Source: Progne subis subis (lineage: Eukaryota > Chordata > Aves > Passeriformes > Hirundinidae). From it: a DNA stretch of 64,000 nt. The first letter of the stretch is position 1; every line of letters begins with the position of its first letter. Both the position numbers and the translations under genes were made by a program. The notes below the pieces were generated by a model. It was not told the DNA's origin, ran no database searches, and saw only the letters and a program-made list of their open reading frames with translations. Shown in pieces: positions 49,966-63,700 of this stretch. The DNA lies in contig JAKJHU010000065.1 in assembly GCA_022316685.1 (NCBI GenBank), positions 2,226,322-2,290,321 on the forward strand, written 5' to 3'.

Positions 49966-52900
49966 TCACTTTCTTTATTTTGGTTAGCAGAGATTTGAAG
50001 AGAAATTCTGGAAGGAGGGTAAAAGTGCCAAGCATCCTTAATGTAAATGTAAGGTAGTGAGTATTTCAACTGGTGGTGGTAACTCCCAAGCCTTTTTACT
50101 AACTCTATTTTCTCTTCTCTTATTGAGCATTTCTCAAAATAATTTCTGTACTTGATCTTCCCATAGATGCTCTTGGTTGTGTTTGAGGACTAAGAGTGGT
50201 TAGGTGACAGCTGTGAGGCTTTTGTTGTTGTTCGGAGGGGTGGTTTTTATTCTTCCTGAAATTCACAGAGAAAGTGGTAAGGAATAACTGAGGAAGTACT
50301 TACAGCATAATTTGAGAAGGTATCTTGGCAGATACAGTCTTTGTTTCTTCATTTGAAACTCCTTTTTTGGGATATGAAAGAAAGCTTATCAGTAAAATGG
50401 AAAATTTCTGGGCCTTGGCATGTGGTGACTCTGACCTTTATGATGACATTGATTGATGTTCTGGATGACACTCTCCAGAGCACTCTGCCAAGTAACCTTG
50501 GCTATGTTTCCCCAGAAGAGAACATGGGGGTTGGGTTGAAGCAGTGAGCTTGGTGTTAGGCAAGAGACAGCCCTGAAGCTGCTGCTCACCTCTGTGCTGT
50601 GGCTCAAAGCTTTGGGCCCTCAGTGATGTCTGTACTACAATAATTATTTGTTATAAGCTCTTTTGCTGAGAGCTTGACAAAATAATTATCTGTTTATCCA
50701 GACAGATCAATTGAGCGTGTGTGGGGGGTGAGACCTTCCAGTGAGCTGCTGTTGAGCATCTGTTTCCATCTCATTCCCTGCACATTCACTTGTTATCTCC
50801 CTCAAATTCTATCCCACCCCTACTGTCGGCCATTCACATGTGCTGCCACCTGGACTTCTTGTTCTTAGTAGGTTTATAAGTGGATTACTCACGGGGAATA
50901 AAGACTGAATAAGTGCAGATTGTCTTGAGAATGCAGGAATGACCTGAGCTCTGGTTGCTGCTGGGCTGCTCTTACCAGGCTGCCAGCAAAGCACACTTCT
51001 AGGGATACCCCTGGCTGCAATTTCCCCAATCTCCTGCAAACTCGGTGCTCAGTTGCATGGCCAGAAGTTTGATGCCTTACTCAAAAGGAGCAGAGTTATC
51101 TCTGTGGTGTGGGAAAGGCATAGAAAAAACTAAAGCAAATTTCCCGGCTGATGTGTTATCAGATGTTAGCAGGTTGTTCTTGAGCAGAAATGAAGAGTTT
51201 ATGAATATGAGGTTTCTGGTATCTAGGTTTAAAGAACTCTCAGGCTGTTTGTTAAGGAGACATTTTCTTAACTGCAAGTGATCCTTCATTAAAAGTAGCA
51301 GAGATTCTTGTGTTTTGTTTTCGGTTTCTTCTGGGTTTCTCTGTAGTGTTTGAAGCACTGCGTTGCTTGAGTGCTTTACCGTGGAGACACTTTAATGATA
51401 CAGCTGTGTTTGGTTCCTGTGAAAATGTGGAAGTCTGGGAAAAGGAGAAGTCACTTAGCCCTGTTAAGTGTTTTCAATAAGTATTTACTGTCTTGTACAG
51501 AAGCTGGTCTCATCTAGTATGAGACTAGCGTTTTTCTCTACATTTATATAATAAAACAAGGGGAATGTTGAGGTAGACTTCATAAGTAAAAATGGATTAT
51601 GGTTACAGTAGATGCAGGTCCTTTCTGGTATAGTTTGTTCCAATACCATGGAGGCACAGTGTATAGTTCTAGCCTGGGTTTGTTTTTGTTTTTTTTTTTA
51701 AATAGGAATTCTATCACTATATAGTTTGAGAAAGTTAAATCACAAAATGGCAAGGTTTGGAATGAACATTTTATGTGGAAGACACAAACTGGCTATATAC
51801 CCTTTAAATCACATCAAGCTGATGTTAAATAATCTGTACTCCTCCCTTTTGGCTTGCTCATTTTGTAGGAAGACTCTGATTTACAAGCTCCGCTGGTAAC
51901 CAGCTGATTTCTAAAGGTCTTGCAGTGTAATATTTTTTTGCTTGTGACTGTTTGCAAGACTTACAGTGAATGAGATAATCTTTACAGGTTGTTAAAAGTA
52001 TATAATGGATTTTGTGGTTTATGTTTTAGAAGGAGGTTTCCCAATATAGCATGTGAACAGCTTGGTAGCTAAATAATCTTCAAGGAGCTCAGTGTGTGAT
52101 GGGTGGTGGTTTGTAGGCTGGGTTTTTTTTGTAGCTGTAGTAAACAGACAAGATCTGAAACAGACTGAAATAGGGAGGAGCATGTAAATGAAAATAGATC
52201 AAAACTTTTAAAAAATACTGTTTAATTTTCCAAATGTATTCTCTGAACACATTGTCTCAGCAGAAAAGGGAAAACCACCTTGTACAATAGGAAAAGGTGA
52301 ACAAAAGTATAGGTAATTAAAGGTGTAATCAGATTATTTGATAACAAGTTAGGTAGCATACAGGAAAAACAGAAGAATCTTGCACCGAAAGATGAGCGAT
52401 GGATCCAGGGTTTAATAAAACAATCCGAGGTGTAGAAGTAGGAAATCTGGTAGAAATGACACAGTTGGTTTAGTCAAAACCAGGAGATTGAGCATGACTC
52501 GTGCAGCGTGCTGAGCCAGGTGATGATATGACCTTACTCTGACAGAAAACATTTCAGTGAAGTTTAGCTGTTACTGGATCTTGAGGGCTGCTGTAGATCC
52601 ACGTCAACTCAATTTCCTCAATCCTGACAGGTTGGGTTCTCTGTGCACGAGGAATTTGCTGTGAAGGGTTGAATCTTCAGTTCCCACTGGTGGGGATTTT
52701 TTTGGGCAATGAGTCCAGTAAATATTTCTTAATCTGCCCAGTATACACCATCAGGAAAGAGATTTTCACAAACAAAAGCCAGACACAGCTCTCCAAACCA
52801 GCCCGTAGCACAGATGGGTTCTTGGCATGGGGCAGTGATGTTTAACGGGCGAATTCATCTCCTGGGGACTCGAATGCCCTTTCCCAAAGGGTTCATATGG

Positions 52901-54060
52901 TATCATTTTTATCTCTTATTTTTCCATGCTCTGAGGGGGAGGCTGGTTAGGGAGCAGGCTGCACTTTTCCTGTGTTTGACAGGATTATCCTACACTGTGC
53001 AGTGTTTCCTTTTTCTCATTTACTCCCAGAACAGGTGTGAAGACATCTACAAAGCATGCATTCTCTTTCTGAGTCTTCAGTCCCAAAAGTTGGAAATAAA
53101 TCACAGGCAGTGTGAGGAAAGAATAACTTAATCTTTCTAGGCAAGTCCTGGGAGGCTGTGCTAATATCTCAATAATTACAGAGCAAGTATAATGACAGGG
53201 CACAGAATAAAATCTCAAATCCCTCAAAAAAAAAAATCAAATAGCTTTTTGTAGTTTGCTGTTTTGCTTGGAGTTTTACCTTGTAGTGGCAAGTTTTCCA
53301 GCAGTAAAGATCTTTTCAATTGGTGGCTTCAAAGCTTTGCAAGTTTTCATATTTCCATTTTATTGATATGTGAACTCCTGCTTAACCAATAATATGTTTA
53401 TCCTAAGTAGTTGTGTATTGATCTGGCACTTGCTCCTGTTTCACATATTTAACAGGAATTGAGAGGTTATTCTATGTCTTTATAGTCTCATTCTAGAATA
53501 ATTCCATTCTGAAGGGACTCAGCTGTTGAAACCAGAAATTGCAGCATATTTCTGACTAGTAATAGGCTCTTCTTGATCTAAAGGTTTATCAGCCTGCTCC
53601 CTTTAGAGACTGATATGTTTGTTCTGTCTCCTGCAGGCATGTAACTCTTACTAGTACTGCTATTTGCCACTTTACTATTTAATTAACTCATGGTTGCCAA
53701 GTTTGTTTGTTTTTTTTAAGTAGCCTAAGGCTTCAGCTAAGAAACAAGTAAAATATGCTCTGCTAATGCCACCTGCTGATGCTGAAAGTACATATCTGCC
53801 TGCAGTTTCATTTTATGCAAAGTTTTTATGTGCCATCCTGTACACATGCCATGAATTACTTCTCATAATGCTTTGTCAGTGTTATTTTAGACCCATAGTG
53901 ATGAATTAATTCTGACTCCTGTGCAGTCACTTCACTTCAGCTCTAGTCCAACTCACAAAAGTGCAGTTCAGGTTGCTAAAAACAAAAGAACCCGGCTCAG
54001 TCCTTGTTCTCAGTGTTGTGTACTAGTCCCATGCATAGTTAAACTGCAGACTTAAAATAA
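49966..54060. other. Non-coding DNA, no gene seen
   Basis: The longest frame is 105 codons on plus at 52814-53131, with a hydrophobic middle but no motif I recognise and no splice context. I see no repeat body in this stretch. Confidence 0.45.
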
Positions 54061-54065
54061 GCTGT
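54061..54065. repeat. Target site duplication GCTGT, left copy
   Basis: GCTGT immediately precedes the TG of the solitary LTR and is repeated exactly after its CA at 54722-54726. Confidence 0.85.
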
Positions 54066-54721
54066 TGTCCTGGTTTAGGGAAGAATTTGGGAGAAAATCC
54101 CTGAAAGGGATCCTTCCGGGAAGTAAACCCAAATGGCCCTTCCTTCCAACTGGTCTGGTAAAAAACTTCTTTGGAGAAAAGTGGAAAAAACTCTTTTACT
54201 TAACAAACAAAGTGTATATAAGTGTAAAAAATGAGTAATATGAAACAATAAAAGTTCTCATTCTGGAGTGAGATGGTAAATTGAGAAAGTTCTTGCCGAG
54301 GGTGTAGCTCAGCTCTCTCTCAGCCTTTTATTAGTCCTAGTCCCTTCCGGTGCCGCTGGAAAATGCCTCGGTGGGCCGCAGGTGCAAGCCTCTAGTACTC
54401 TCTTAGTTTTTGTAGTCTAGAGTAGGTTTAAACAGTTCTAAGGAAAAAGGAAAAAAAACCCCAAAAAACAGTCTAGGGAACTTCTCTGCCCTAGCTAGCT
54501 GAAACTAACTAAAAGCAAAAAGATCTCTGTCCTGCAGTCTCTCCAAGGCTCCGCCAAACACCCCGTCCAGAGAAGGATGTGTAGGAGTCGGGCAGTTTTC
54601 TCAAAAAAAACTCCGCGCTTCTCCTTGCTTTTAGAACCAGTGTTAAAGGCACAGAACTCAATATAAGCACAAACAGAAGAGATGACTGGGGATAGAAGCA
54701 TCATAAAGTCACTCTAGGACA
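54066..54721. mobile_element. Solitary LTR of a bird endogenous retrovirus
   Basis: This 656-bp unit begins TGTCCTGGTTTAGGGAAGAA and ends CACTCTAGGACA, so it has TG...CA termini with an inverted TGTCC/GGACA end. It is flanked by the perfect 5-bp duplication GCTGT. On plus it holds a TATATAAG word at 54215-54222 and AATAAA at 54247-54252. Their short spacing does not settle orientation, so I leave the strand open. No internal retroviral sequence remains, so the copy arose by recombination between two LTRs. The intact ends and duplication mean it is younger than the segment at 38 kb. A 5-bp duplication fits ERVL or ERV1 better than the 6-bp alpharetrovirus type. Family name is not claimed. Confidence 0.9.
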
Positions 54722-54726
54722 GCTGT
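54722..54726. repeat. Target site duplication GCTGT, right copy
   Basis: Exact match to 54061-54065, directly after the terminal CA of the LTR. Confidence 0.85.
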
Positions 54727-57700
54727 TCTTTACATTTTTATAAAATGTGTCTCAAAAATTTCACGTGTCTGTGAAGGTATAAACTCTTGGCCGTGTGTGT
54801 GACGCAGTGCAGCTCAAGTCCATTTTTCTGCCCCAACTTCTTGCTGACTTTCTCAGTTGCGGAGGACCCGTGTACAAAGTGACCCTGGTGATCAGGATCA
54901 AAGGGGTGGTGAAAAAGCCTCTTTTGCTGGAAGAAGTTTTCACTTTTCTGGTTGATGGCGGGCAGGCCTGGAACAGCACTGAGACAGGATGCACGTTCAC
55001 CCCCCGCTTTTCGGATGGCTTTAGCAGCGCATCATTCTTGTTTTAAGCCTTGTGTTTGGTTTTCCCTCTTTGCACAATTCAGTGGGATGCAAACAACTGA
55101 GATAGATATCCAAGTGCTGGAATTACTTAGTGCCAGCCTGCACATAAACAGCAATTGAGTGATTTTGAGCGGGGCTGTGCAAAAGCAGAAAGTTTAAGTT
55201 ATTGAAAACCTGCTTTTCATGTTGCCCTCCACTAAGGGCACAGCTTGAAAACTGGGGAGGGAGAGTTGTGATAGACTAGAATGTGTCAGGCATGAGCTTA
55301 AATTGCTGAAACAAAAGTCCGAAGCTGAACTAATACCAATTCAGGGGAAAAAAACCCCCCAAACTGAACTATTAGCACCGTTAATTTATTTCTGCAGCAG
55401 CATCTCCTCCTTTGACAAACAGCTCTGTATATTTTGCTTCTGCTTGTTTCAGCCCAAATCATATCCTTCACCTTTATAATTATGGACACAGTAGCTGAAA
55501 CAAGGTCTGCTTCTTGGGTTTAGTGGGATTTAAAAAATATTTAATTATTGTTTATGAATACTTTTTCTCTGGTCAGTATTAATTGTGTGCTCTGTTGTTC
55601 CTCTCATAGGACCCATTTCTTTAGCTCATATGATTCAAATAGCTGTCATCAAAATAATTGAGGATTTAACACTTATATACCTTTTTTTTTTCCACTCTGT
55701 GTTTTTACTTGGAGTTGCAAATATCCCAAATTTCTCTTTATCCATAAGAACAGAACTCTCTTTTTCTCTGTGCTCTCTTGTGATGTTGGGGTAGATATCC
55801 TTTACTACTTGGGCACTGCACTCCAGCCCTGTGGGACATTCCATTTGTTGTTTTGGGATCCAGGCTCTTATCTCCCATGGCTGTGACAAAACCCTGTCGC
55901 TGTAGAATATCATTCCTTCTGACTGTTCTTCATTGTTCTTGCTCTGTGTTAGTTTTTTCACTAATTTACTTTAAGAAAAATATTTGTACTCGTGACTTTT
56001 CTTGTGCATTATCTCAGAAATACTTGCTTTGTGGTTTAAAGTAAAAAATTAAGTCAGGATCTCTGAGTGGCATTGTACAAACCCCTTCATCAAATGCAAT
56101 TCCCTCTCACATAGATGGGCCTTCCTATGCAGAAAGGTGAGTTTATTTAGCAGAGATGTTAAAGTTGCCTATATTATTCTTTCTGTACTTACGAAAGCGA
56201 AAAATCTCACTGACAAAAAATGCGTCATGAGTTTCATTTTTCTTATGCAAAATTGTAATTTATTTTGTTGGGTATTTTTTGAGAAAAAAGGATTTTTTTT
56301 TAAGGTATTAAAAACAAAAATGAACTTTTATTTTGGTAGACAAGTGCTTATCTCTAAGTTAAATTTTAAAGTCATCTCTTAATCCCTGAAAAGGAAGCAG
56401 CTAAGGAAAGGAAGATTGAGTTGAAGCTGTTTATCTTGAGTGTGTGAGGGATTTAAACATGTGATTCTAATATATTTTAATTTTTTTTGAAATTACTGCT
56501 GCAGTAATGCTTTTCTGTTTTAATTTTGGATGATGCATATGCACATAGAGCCAACAGAGTAACTTTCTGAGTTTAAAAGTCCCTGGTTGCAGCTTCTTGA
56601 ACTCCACTTTTCTTTGGACTAAAATAGGTGCTTAACTCTTATCTTATCCTCTCCTTCAGCCCACATGCCTCTGAAGTGGACTGTGAAATGCTGTAGCAGT
56701 GGTTGAATATAGTAGTTAAAGGAAATGTAAGGAGAGCAAAACTTGTTTTAGCAAGCAGGAGACTGTGTGTTGTGGAGACCTGCTGCACTCGCACAGCTGC
56801 CGTGCAAAGATCATGTCACTTTAAAACACCATCATGAAGGAAAAGAGTTCCTAGGTGGTGGACTTTGCTAACATTGAAGAGTAGAAATGTTACAAGAGGT
56901 CTAAACATACCTGCGTTTTTATTTTTGGTCTAACAGGGGCTTATTACTGTTGTGTTGGAGCACCTAAGAGCAGTCCCATTCTGACAAGTCAAATGAAGGG
57001 GTTATGTAGTTTCCCAGTATTTATTTTTGAGGAGAAAGATTCAAAAGTGGAAACTAAAAAAGTAGAAACAGGAAACTATATCTGATCTGCAAGTACTCCC
57101 CAGTGAGTGATATTTTATGTATGAATGTACCATGAGAAGTCAAAGGTGTGGTAAAAATGTGCATACCGGAGACTGACTGTGTTCAGATGTGTGTGAATAT
57201 TAATCAGATTCCTTCTAATCCAGAAATCAGGGTCCAGTTTGCTGGCTGTTTTTGTAGGCATTTTCCAAAGCTGCACGCTTACCAACAGAAGGCTCAGCCA
57301 GCCTTACTTAGCCTGTGAACTCTGAACTCAGCAAGTAGAGCAGACTCTTCTTCTGTCAAGTTTTCATTAAATTTTAAAATACATATGCAGGTTTGTGGTG
57401 TCAGCAAAGAAAAGGATTTCTTCTGGCAGGATTCATCTTCAGGACTTGGTGCTCTAGGATAACCTTGCTTGAGCTGGGAGGTTGAACCGCTGTGGTCCCT
57501 TCTGCGACTCCAGAACTTCAGCACCTGTGTTGGTGCAGTGCAGCTGTCTGTGGTGTTACATAAATAACAAAACACCTGTTAGCCAAGAGCTGAGGGCTCT
57601 GCTCCAGTGAAGGCAGATTTAGTGTGTGCATAAGATTTAGTGTGTAAACCTTGTGATGGTCATTGTCACGGCACTTTCCAACACAGAGGGTTTCCCTGCC

Positions 57701-60700
57701 CACAACAAACAACTCTCAAGCTCACTGCACATCCCTTCCTAACCTCTTGCTGAGCCTCGACCGTCTGGCACCGTGGCAGATTCTGCAGCTGGTTTCCTTT
57801 AATGAACTGGAAATGGCATTACACGGGTGCAGGCTTGGTGTTAACCCGTGATTGATGTGTTATTTCAGCAGGTAACTTCCTCTGTGCGTGTATTAGTGCA
57901 GAACAGACACGTCCCACTGCACACAACGGGTTCATTCTTCACTAGATAAATGTAATGTGAGTAATTGCAGTTCATTATGTAAATACCTCTGTATGAGACT
58001 TCCACGGAGTAGTAATGGGTTTAGCAGAATATTTTTCTCCTACATAAAATGCTGGTTTTTTTAAAACAATGCAACAGTGTCCATCAGGAAGGACGCTTCT
58101 AAACCTGCAGTTTAGAGTATTTTGTTATAACTTAGTCTAACTTGAATTGGAGAGAACAAACACCTTACCACTTGCTACTGAAAGGTGAAAGGCTGCTTGG
58201 TGTGATAACTGCATTGTTATTTTACTATTTATTAAGCATCTACATCATAGAAGGGGGACAAGGGTGGAATTTAAAAGGAAAGCACCCCTAAGCAAAGGGA
58301 AAGAGATGGGAGAGTTAAGAGGATGTGATGGAGAAGAGGAGAAATTGAGGTCTAGAGGCACCATTGCTTGTTGAAATATTGGAAAAATGCCTAAAACATA
58401 GGAAACATCTTTGTAAATCCTAAATTTATAGGGTTTGTTTTGAGTGTTTCTCTCTCTCTGTATGTGTGTCTGTGTTAGTACTGGTACAGTGATAAAAACA
58501 AATATTTGAATATAATAATAGAAGAGCATTCCAGTGTGAAATATAGGAACAGATCTTCTGTTGGTAAAGGATCATTAAGAATGAAATATTAAAGAACTGG
58601 AAGATATCCCTGTTAACCTGACATTACTTTCTTTTCTGACAGTACTGTTTCAAATCTCATATTTAATTGCCGATTTCTTCCTAATTTTTGCATTCTAGAA
58701 ATGTAGAAAAAACCCCAGTCAAATGGGAAAAAAAGAGATGGCAACCTTTATACCTCAGATTGCGGTGGCTTTTTTATTAATCTTTTCTATTTGGAATAAT
58801 GTGGAATGCCCTTTGCTTTTGGGCAATAATACCTGAATATGTGATAATATATTTTATTTCTGTTGTGTCATTCTGTTTTGCAAATAGAGGAGTTTTTGAT
58901 CCTCCCCTTGACTGATAATGCCAAGGCACAGTTGTGTCAGTCAGCCCTGTGAAAAAAAGGTTGCCCAAGCTTGTGAAGACAGATCTTTCTGTCATGTCCT
59001 GGTGAATTCCAGCCAATACTGTAACATATCTGGAGGGCCCTGACAGGCTTCCAATCTACCAATGTCCCTTAAATATCAATGTATACAGAACGGAAGCCGC
59101 TGTGTGTCTTTGCCATAGCGGAGTTCCCTGCACACTGAACAAAAACTGTTAATGAGGGAAATAGTTTCAACACACTTAGAAAACCAGCTCAAGCCTATAA
59201 ATGAATGAAAGGAAAAGCCAGATAACACAGCTGCTCTAATGTAATGGCTAGTCTGTCTTCAAACAACTCGACTGTGAAATGATGCAAGCCTTGAGATTAT
59301 TACTTTTCCCCGTTGGCAATTTGTATGCTTGAACAGCCTGTGCTCGGCTATATTTCAGTCTCAGGGTGGGGGTGGCAGGATGCTGGGGGGTGCATATTGT
59401 GCCAGTTGTGGTTAAAAAAAGGGGCAATTAGGGCACTCCATTTTTTTTTTTTTAAATGTATCCCATGTCACTTAATCTACAATTCTTCAAAATGCATAAC
59501 ATCGGCTCCCTGGGTAGTACAGCTAAGGCAAGATGCCCAGAGAGATGACATGTGCTGTCTTCAGCTACTGCAGATTCCTGGTCTTACTGCTTCAAGAAAC
59601 ATGGAACTGCTGCTCTAAAAAGTGCTCCTGGAAGTGCTGGCTGTTGTCAGATCCTCCTCTCGCTGCCAGGGGGATCAGATGTTACCCGGGGTGCTGTGGA
59701 AGAGTTCAGCTTGGCTGAAGGACTCTTGTTGGCTCTGTGCATCTGTAGGTTAAAGACTGGGCATGTACTGATTATCCAGAGTAACTGAATGTTGTCTTGG
59801 GGAAGCTGAAGCTTTTTATTTACTCGATTTGGGAGAGCTTCAGAGCTCTGCAGAATCTCAGCTGTGTGTTAAGACTGTCTTGCTTTGCTTTTTGATCAGT
59901 TTGGTTCAGCAAACCTCCCAGACTACTGACTACTAGGACAAAGCTGTGAGACGAAAGTGCCATTGAACTGTTGCAGTTTTCCTTGGTAACAAAAACATCG
60001 TAGTATAGCTTTCCTTTCATAACTAAAAAGAGCTCTGACTTCAGATTTTAAAGCTTGAAGCAAAGTGAGGAGCTTCCTAGAACAGCTGCTTGGGAGGAGG
60101 ACTTCAAGCAGTGTGAGTAGATGGCATCTCAGGTGGAGATTCCCTGGGGAGAAGTGATGCCCCAGGGAACCAACATTGCACCGGTGAGGGGTCAGGGGGC
60201 TTGTGAGTGATGGATGGCAGTGGTGCCCTCAGGGGCTCGTGGCTGTACCCCTTGATTAGGAGCACAGGGAATCACTTCAGAAGGCTTTTCATGGAGTTCT
60301 GGCACCTCCTGCTCTGGAGACTGAGCAGCTTTCGCAGTTCAGGTTTATGGCAGCTGGAGACAGAACTGAGCATAGGCAGTGATTTCGATGGCTGTGTCTC
60401 TTCCAGAAGCTTGTAGGAATCAGAAAGGTATCTAGGATGAAATGGCCTTCACTACATTTATGAAGGAGGATGGAAACATGGAATTTAGGGATCCAAGGAG
60501 CTGGAGAAGTGCTTAGGGGATTTGATGCATTTTTGTGAGAAAATGGGCAGTACCTTTCTGAGGTTTGGAAAAGTGGGGCTTGTAATAGACAAGGGTAAGA
60601 ACTGAAAGTAGAAACACACAGCAGTGGGATAAAAATGGCAGGGGAATAAATGGATTGAAGGAAAAATAGGGAGCCTTAGTTTGCAAGTACCAAACCATGT

Positions 60701-63700
60701 ATCAGGCTGTATAATGATCAGGAGAAGCTCTTGGGGTCTGATGTCTTTCCTGTGTCCTTCTTGTCTGTCTTTTCTGTAAACATTGACAAGCTAGCCTATT
60801 GGTTTTTCTCCTCAGGAGCCCTCAGCTAATTCAAAAAAATACCAGTCTGAGGAAAGTTAAGAAGTTCATCCACCCAGTGGTGGATGGAGAGTTATTTCAG
60901 TAATGGATGAGAGGTGGAGGGCTGAGAACTGCACAAAGTTTTTATTCGTATTTTGAAGGCCATTGATAAATGGCAAATATAAGAAAACATCCCCTTTGGA
61001 TGAAGGGGTGATATCACTGGCCTTTGCTCAAACTTTGCATTGAATCCATTATCTAAATCAACTTTATTGGTCCCAATTGAAGATTAAGCAAAAGTGTTTT
61101 CACTGCATAAAAAACCCTGAACCAAGCCAACCCCCTCAAACTCCAGCCCTCCCAACCATAGAATATTGGGGTGGGGAAAATGTGAAAATAATTCTGACTC
61201 AGAACTTTTTTTTTTCCCTGTATTTTTCTAAAATCTGTCTAGTATTATGTGCTTTTAAGTAAAAATTTAGCATGAACTGGTGTTTGGGTGGTGATTTTTT
61301 CCTTTTCTTTTTATGGGTAGGAAGGATGACTATATTATAGCCTGAACTTGTTAGTATTAATGTTTAAAATGGAGTGATGCATTAAAAAGTAATAAGCACA
61401 GCAGTCTGAGTGTGTCTGTTGCAGCGTTAGTGACACTATGATGGATTAACAGCCTGTAAAATAGAAATGCATGCTCTGGCAAATATTTTACCTAACACTT
61501 ATTAGTATATTTATGGATATCAATTTTGCTTTTACTTTGCATCTTTTAAGCATAATCGTGCTTTAATATATTTTAAAAATCCACAGACCTATAAATCTGC
61601 TATTCTTCTGCAGGTGTGAACTTTCCATGATGTGTCATGTCAAGTTATATTATTGAAGTAGAATGCGAGCGTTAGACACAAGCCAGAATTTGAAATCCCA
61701 CAATAAGAAGCTATCTTGTTGTTTTGGTGGTTTTTTTTTTTTCCTGTGATGGGGTATTTTGTGTGATGTTGGAATGATTCAGTATGCCCAAGTCCACTTT
61801 TTTACTTTAGAATATTATAAAAGTGCCCTAATTATAGATGGTTTCATCTGTCTACAGCAGCCAGGTTTCAATTAATGCTCACTAGAACAAGAAGGCACTT
61901 GCACTGGTGGGGAAAAAAAAGACAATTTTAAATTTGATTCTTACTCAAGGTGATAGAAACCCCTTAAGAAGTGAAACTTGATTGGCATAAACCAGCAACT
62001 CTTAAGTAGGTTTTATCCGGTTGCTATTGTGATCTTAAGACAAATTATGACTTGCTTACACTCTTCTTGAAGTTAAATCAATTTTAAACTCGGAAAAGTT
62101 AAGAAATTTGCTTAGTGCTTCCTAGTATTTTAGATCTTACTGAAATCTGTTTGCCTTTTGGTAGTTCCTGGTGGCCTTTCTCTGCAATTGAGATCAGATA
62201 TGCAAGTCTAATAACTCCACAGGACGCTTTATTCTGCTGATACATATTATTTTTCCTTATGCAACAATTTAATGGAATTCATTACCATGGTGCATTACTT
62301 CTTCCAATTTGAGATAACTTTCTTTTTGAGATAACTTTGATTTTCAGGATCAGTCAATGTTCACAATAAATGAAAAAGGCTCAAAGTGACAGAGCAGAGG
62401 TGGATCACAGGTTAGCAACTGCTGCCATGGAATTATACAAAATTGAATTTCTGTTACATCTAGAAGCAGAACTGTGGTGAATATCACATCAAGAAACTAG
62501 CAGTCGTAGTCAAGACTTCATGAAAGTCACATTCCCACCACAAAATTCATACTCGTGATGTAGGAATTTATTGGAGAGTGACAGAATTCTGGGCCTCTGA
62601 AGTACCTTATGGCTCCATGCAATTGCTTGACATGGCACCGTTTCTTGGACTAAAAGCCATGTTATATTTTTCCACTTGGCAATAAGAATGTTATTTTGAA
62701 AGCCATTGCGTGCTGATCTAAAATGTGCAGGTTGCTTTCAGCTGAGTGGTTGGAGCTTTGGCCTCCCTGATGACAGTGGGTCCGTAGATGTTGCTCCATG
62801 TCCTGCTGCTAGAGGTGCCCCTTTGACAGTGGCTGCTCAGGACTGTTGCTCCTCCCTCCCCCCCTTGAATACATCATTTTTGGCACCTGGTGTTTGTGCC
62901 ACCAACCCTGCCAAGGTCTGAAGTAAAGGCAATTCCCTAACCCTCGAAGCCTGTACTTAGAGCTGCAACAAGGGTCCCTTCAAGTGGGTCTGAGGAATTT
63001 GTAAGGTTTGGGGGGATGGGACGTTCACAGGCCATTATAGACATGACCAGGGGTTCATTCTAGAGGGTAGACAGTAATAGATTCACACTTAAATATGCTG
63101 TGTCATCTAGTCTTTTTCTTTTTTTTTATTGTCAGAGAAAGAATGCTAGATGGGTTTGTTTCCATAGCATTCTGTTCATTATTTCAGAGCCCTTAATTAC
63201 AGTTTCTCATTTTCAAGTCCTATCTTCAGTTTGCAGGTATTTTGAATTCATTGAAAGCATTAACATTTACAACCTAACACCGACTTTGGGAGTAAAAAAA
63301 TAGTTTATTTGCTTGGAGAAGAGTTAATTTCCCAGCGTGAAACACTTGAAAGAAACCAAAGGCAGACTTTGTCTTAATAGTTGAAAATTCAAAATAAATG
63401 AAGCTTATGTAAAATGGCAGTAACAGACTAGAGCTACAGTGGACGGCTGAAATTGGATTTGGGTAGCTATAAACATAATTAGCTTAAAGCATTCTAGCTT
63501 GCCATGCAGCGTGAGCTCTCATAGGCTGGGATGTGATAATGCTTTGCTCTTTTGCATTTTAACTCCTTGTGGAGATTCAAAAGCCAGCTGATCTTCGGCT
63601 TTGTGAAAGCGAAATGAAGCACACGTTCCTTGGGGGGTTATGGCAAACTGTGAGGTTTATTGGGTGTGGAAGTGTGCTAAAGATAACGTGACAGTAACCT

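Noticed and set aside
49618..49998. 126-codon plus-strand frame
   Set aside because: Most of it is the antisense strand of the CR1 3' region, which is non-coding.
52814..53131. 105-codon plus frame with hydrophobic middle
   Set aside because: No recognised family, and hydrophobic runs are expected from T-rich DNA; a minus frame overlaps it.
54795..55046. 83-codon plus frame next to the solitary LTR
   Set aside because: An opposing 79-codon frame covers the same bases and no motif or splice signal supports either.
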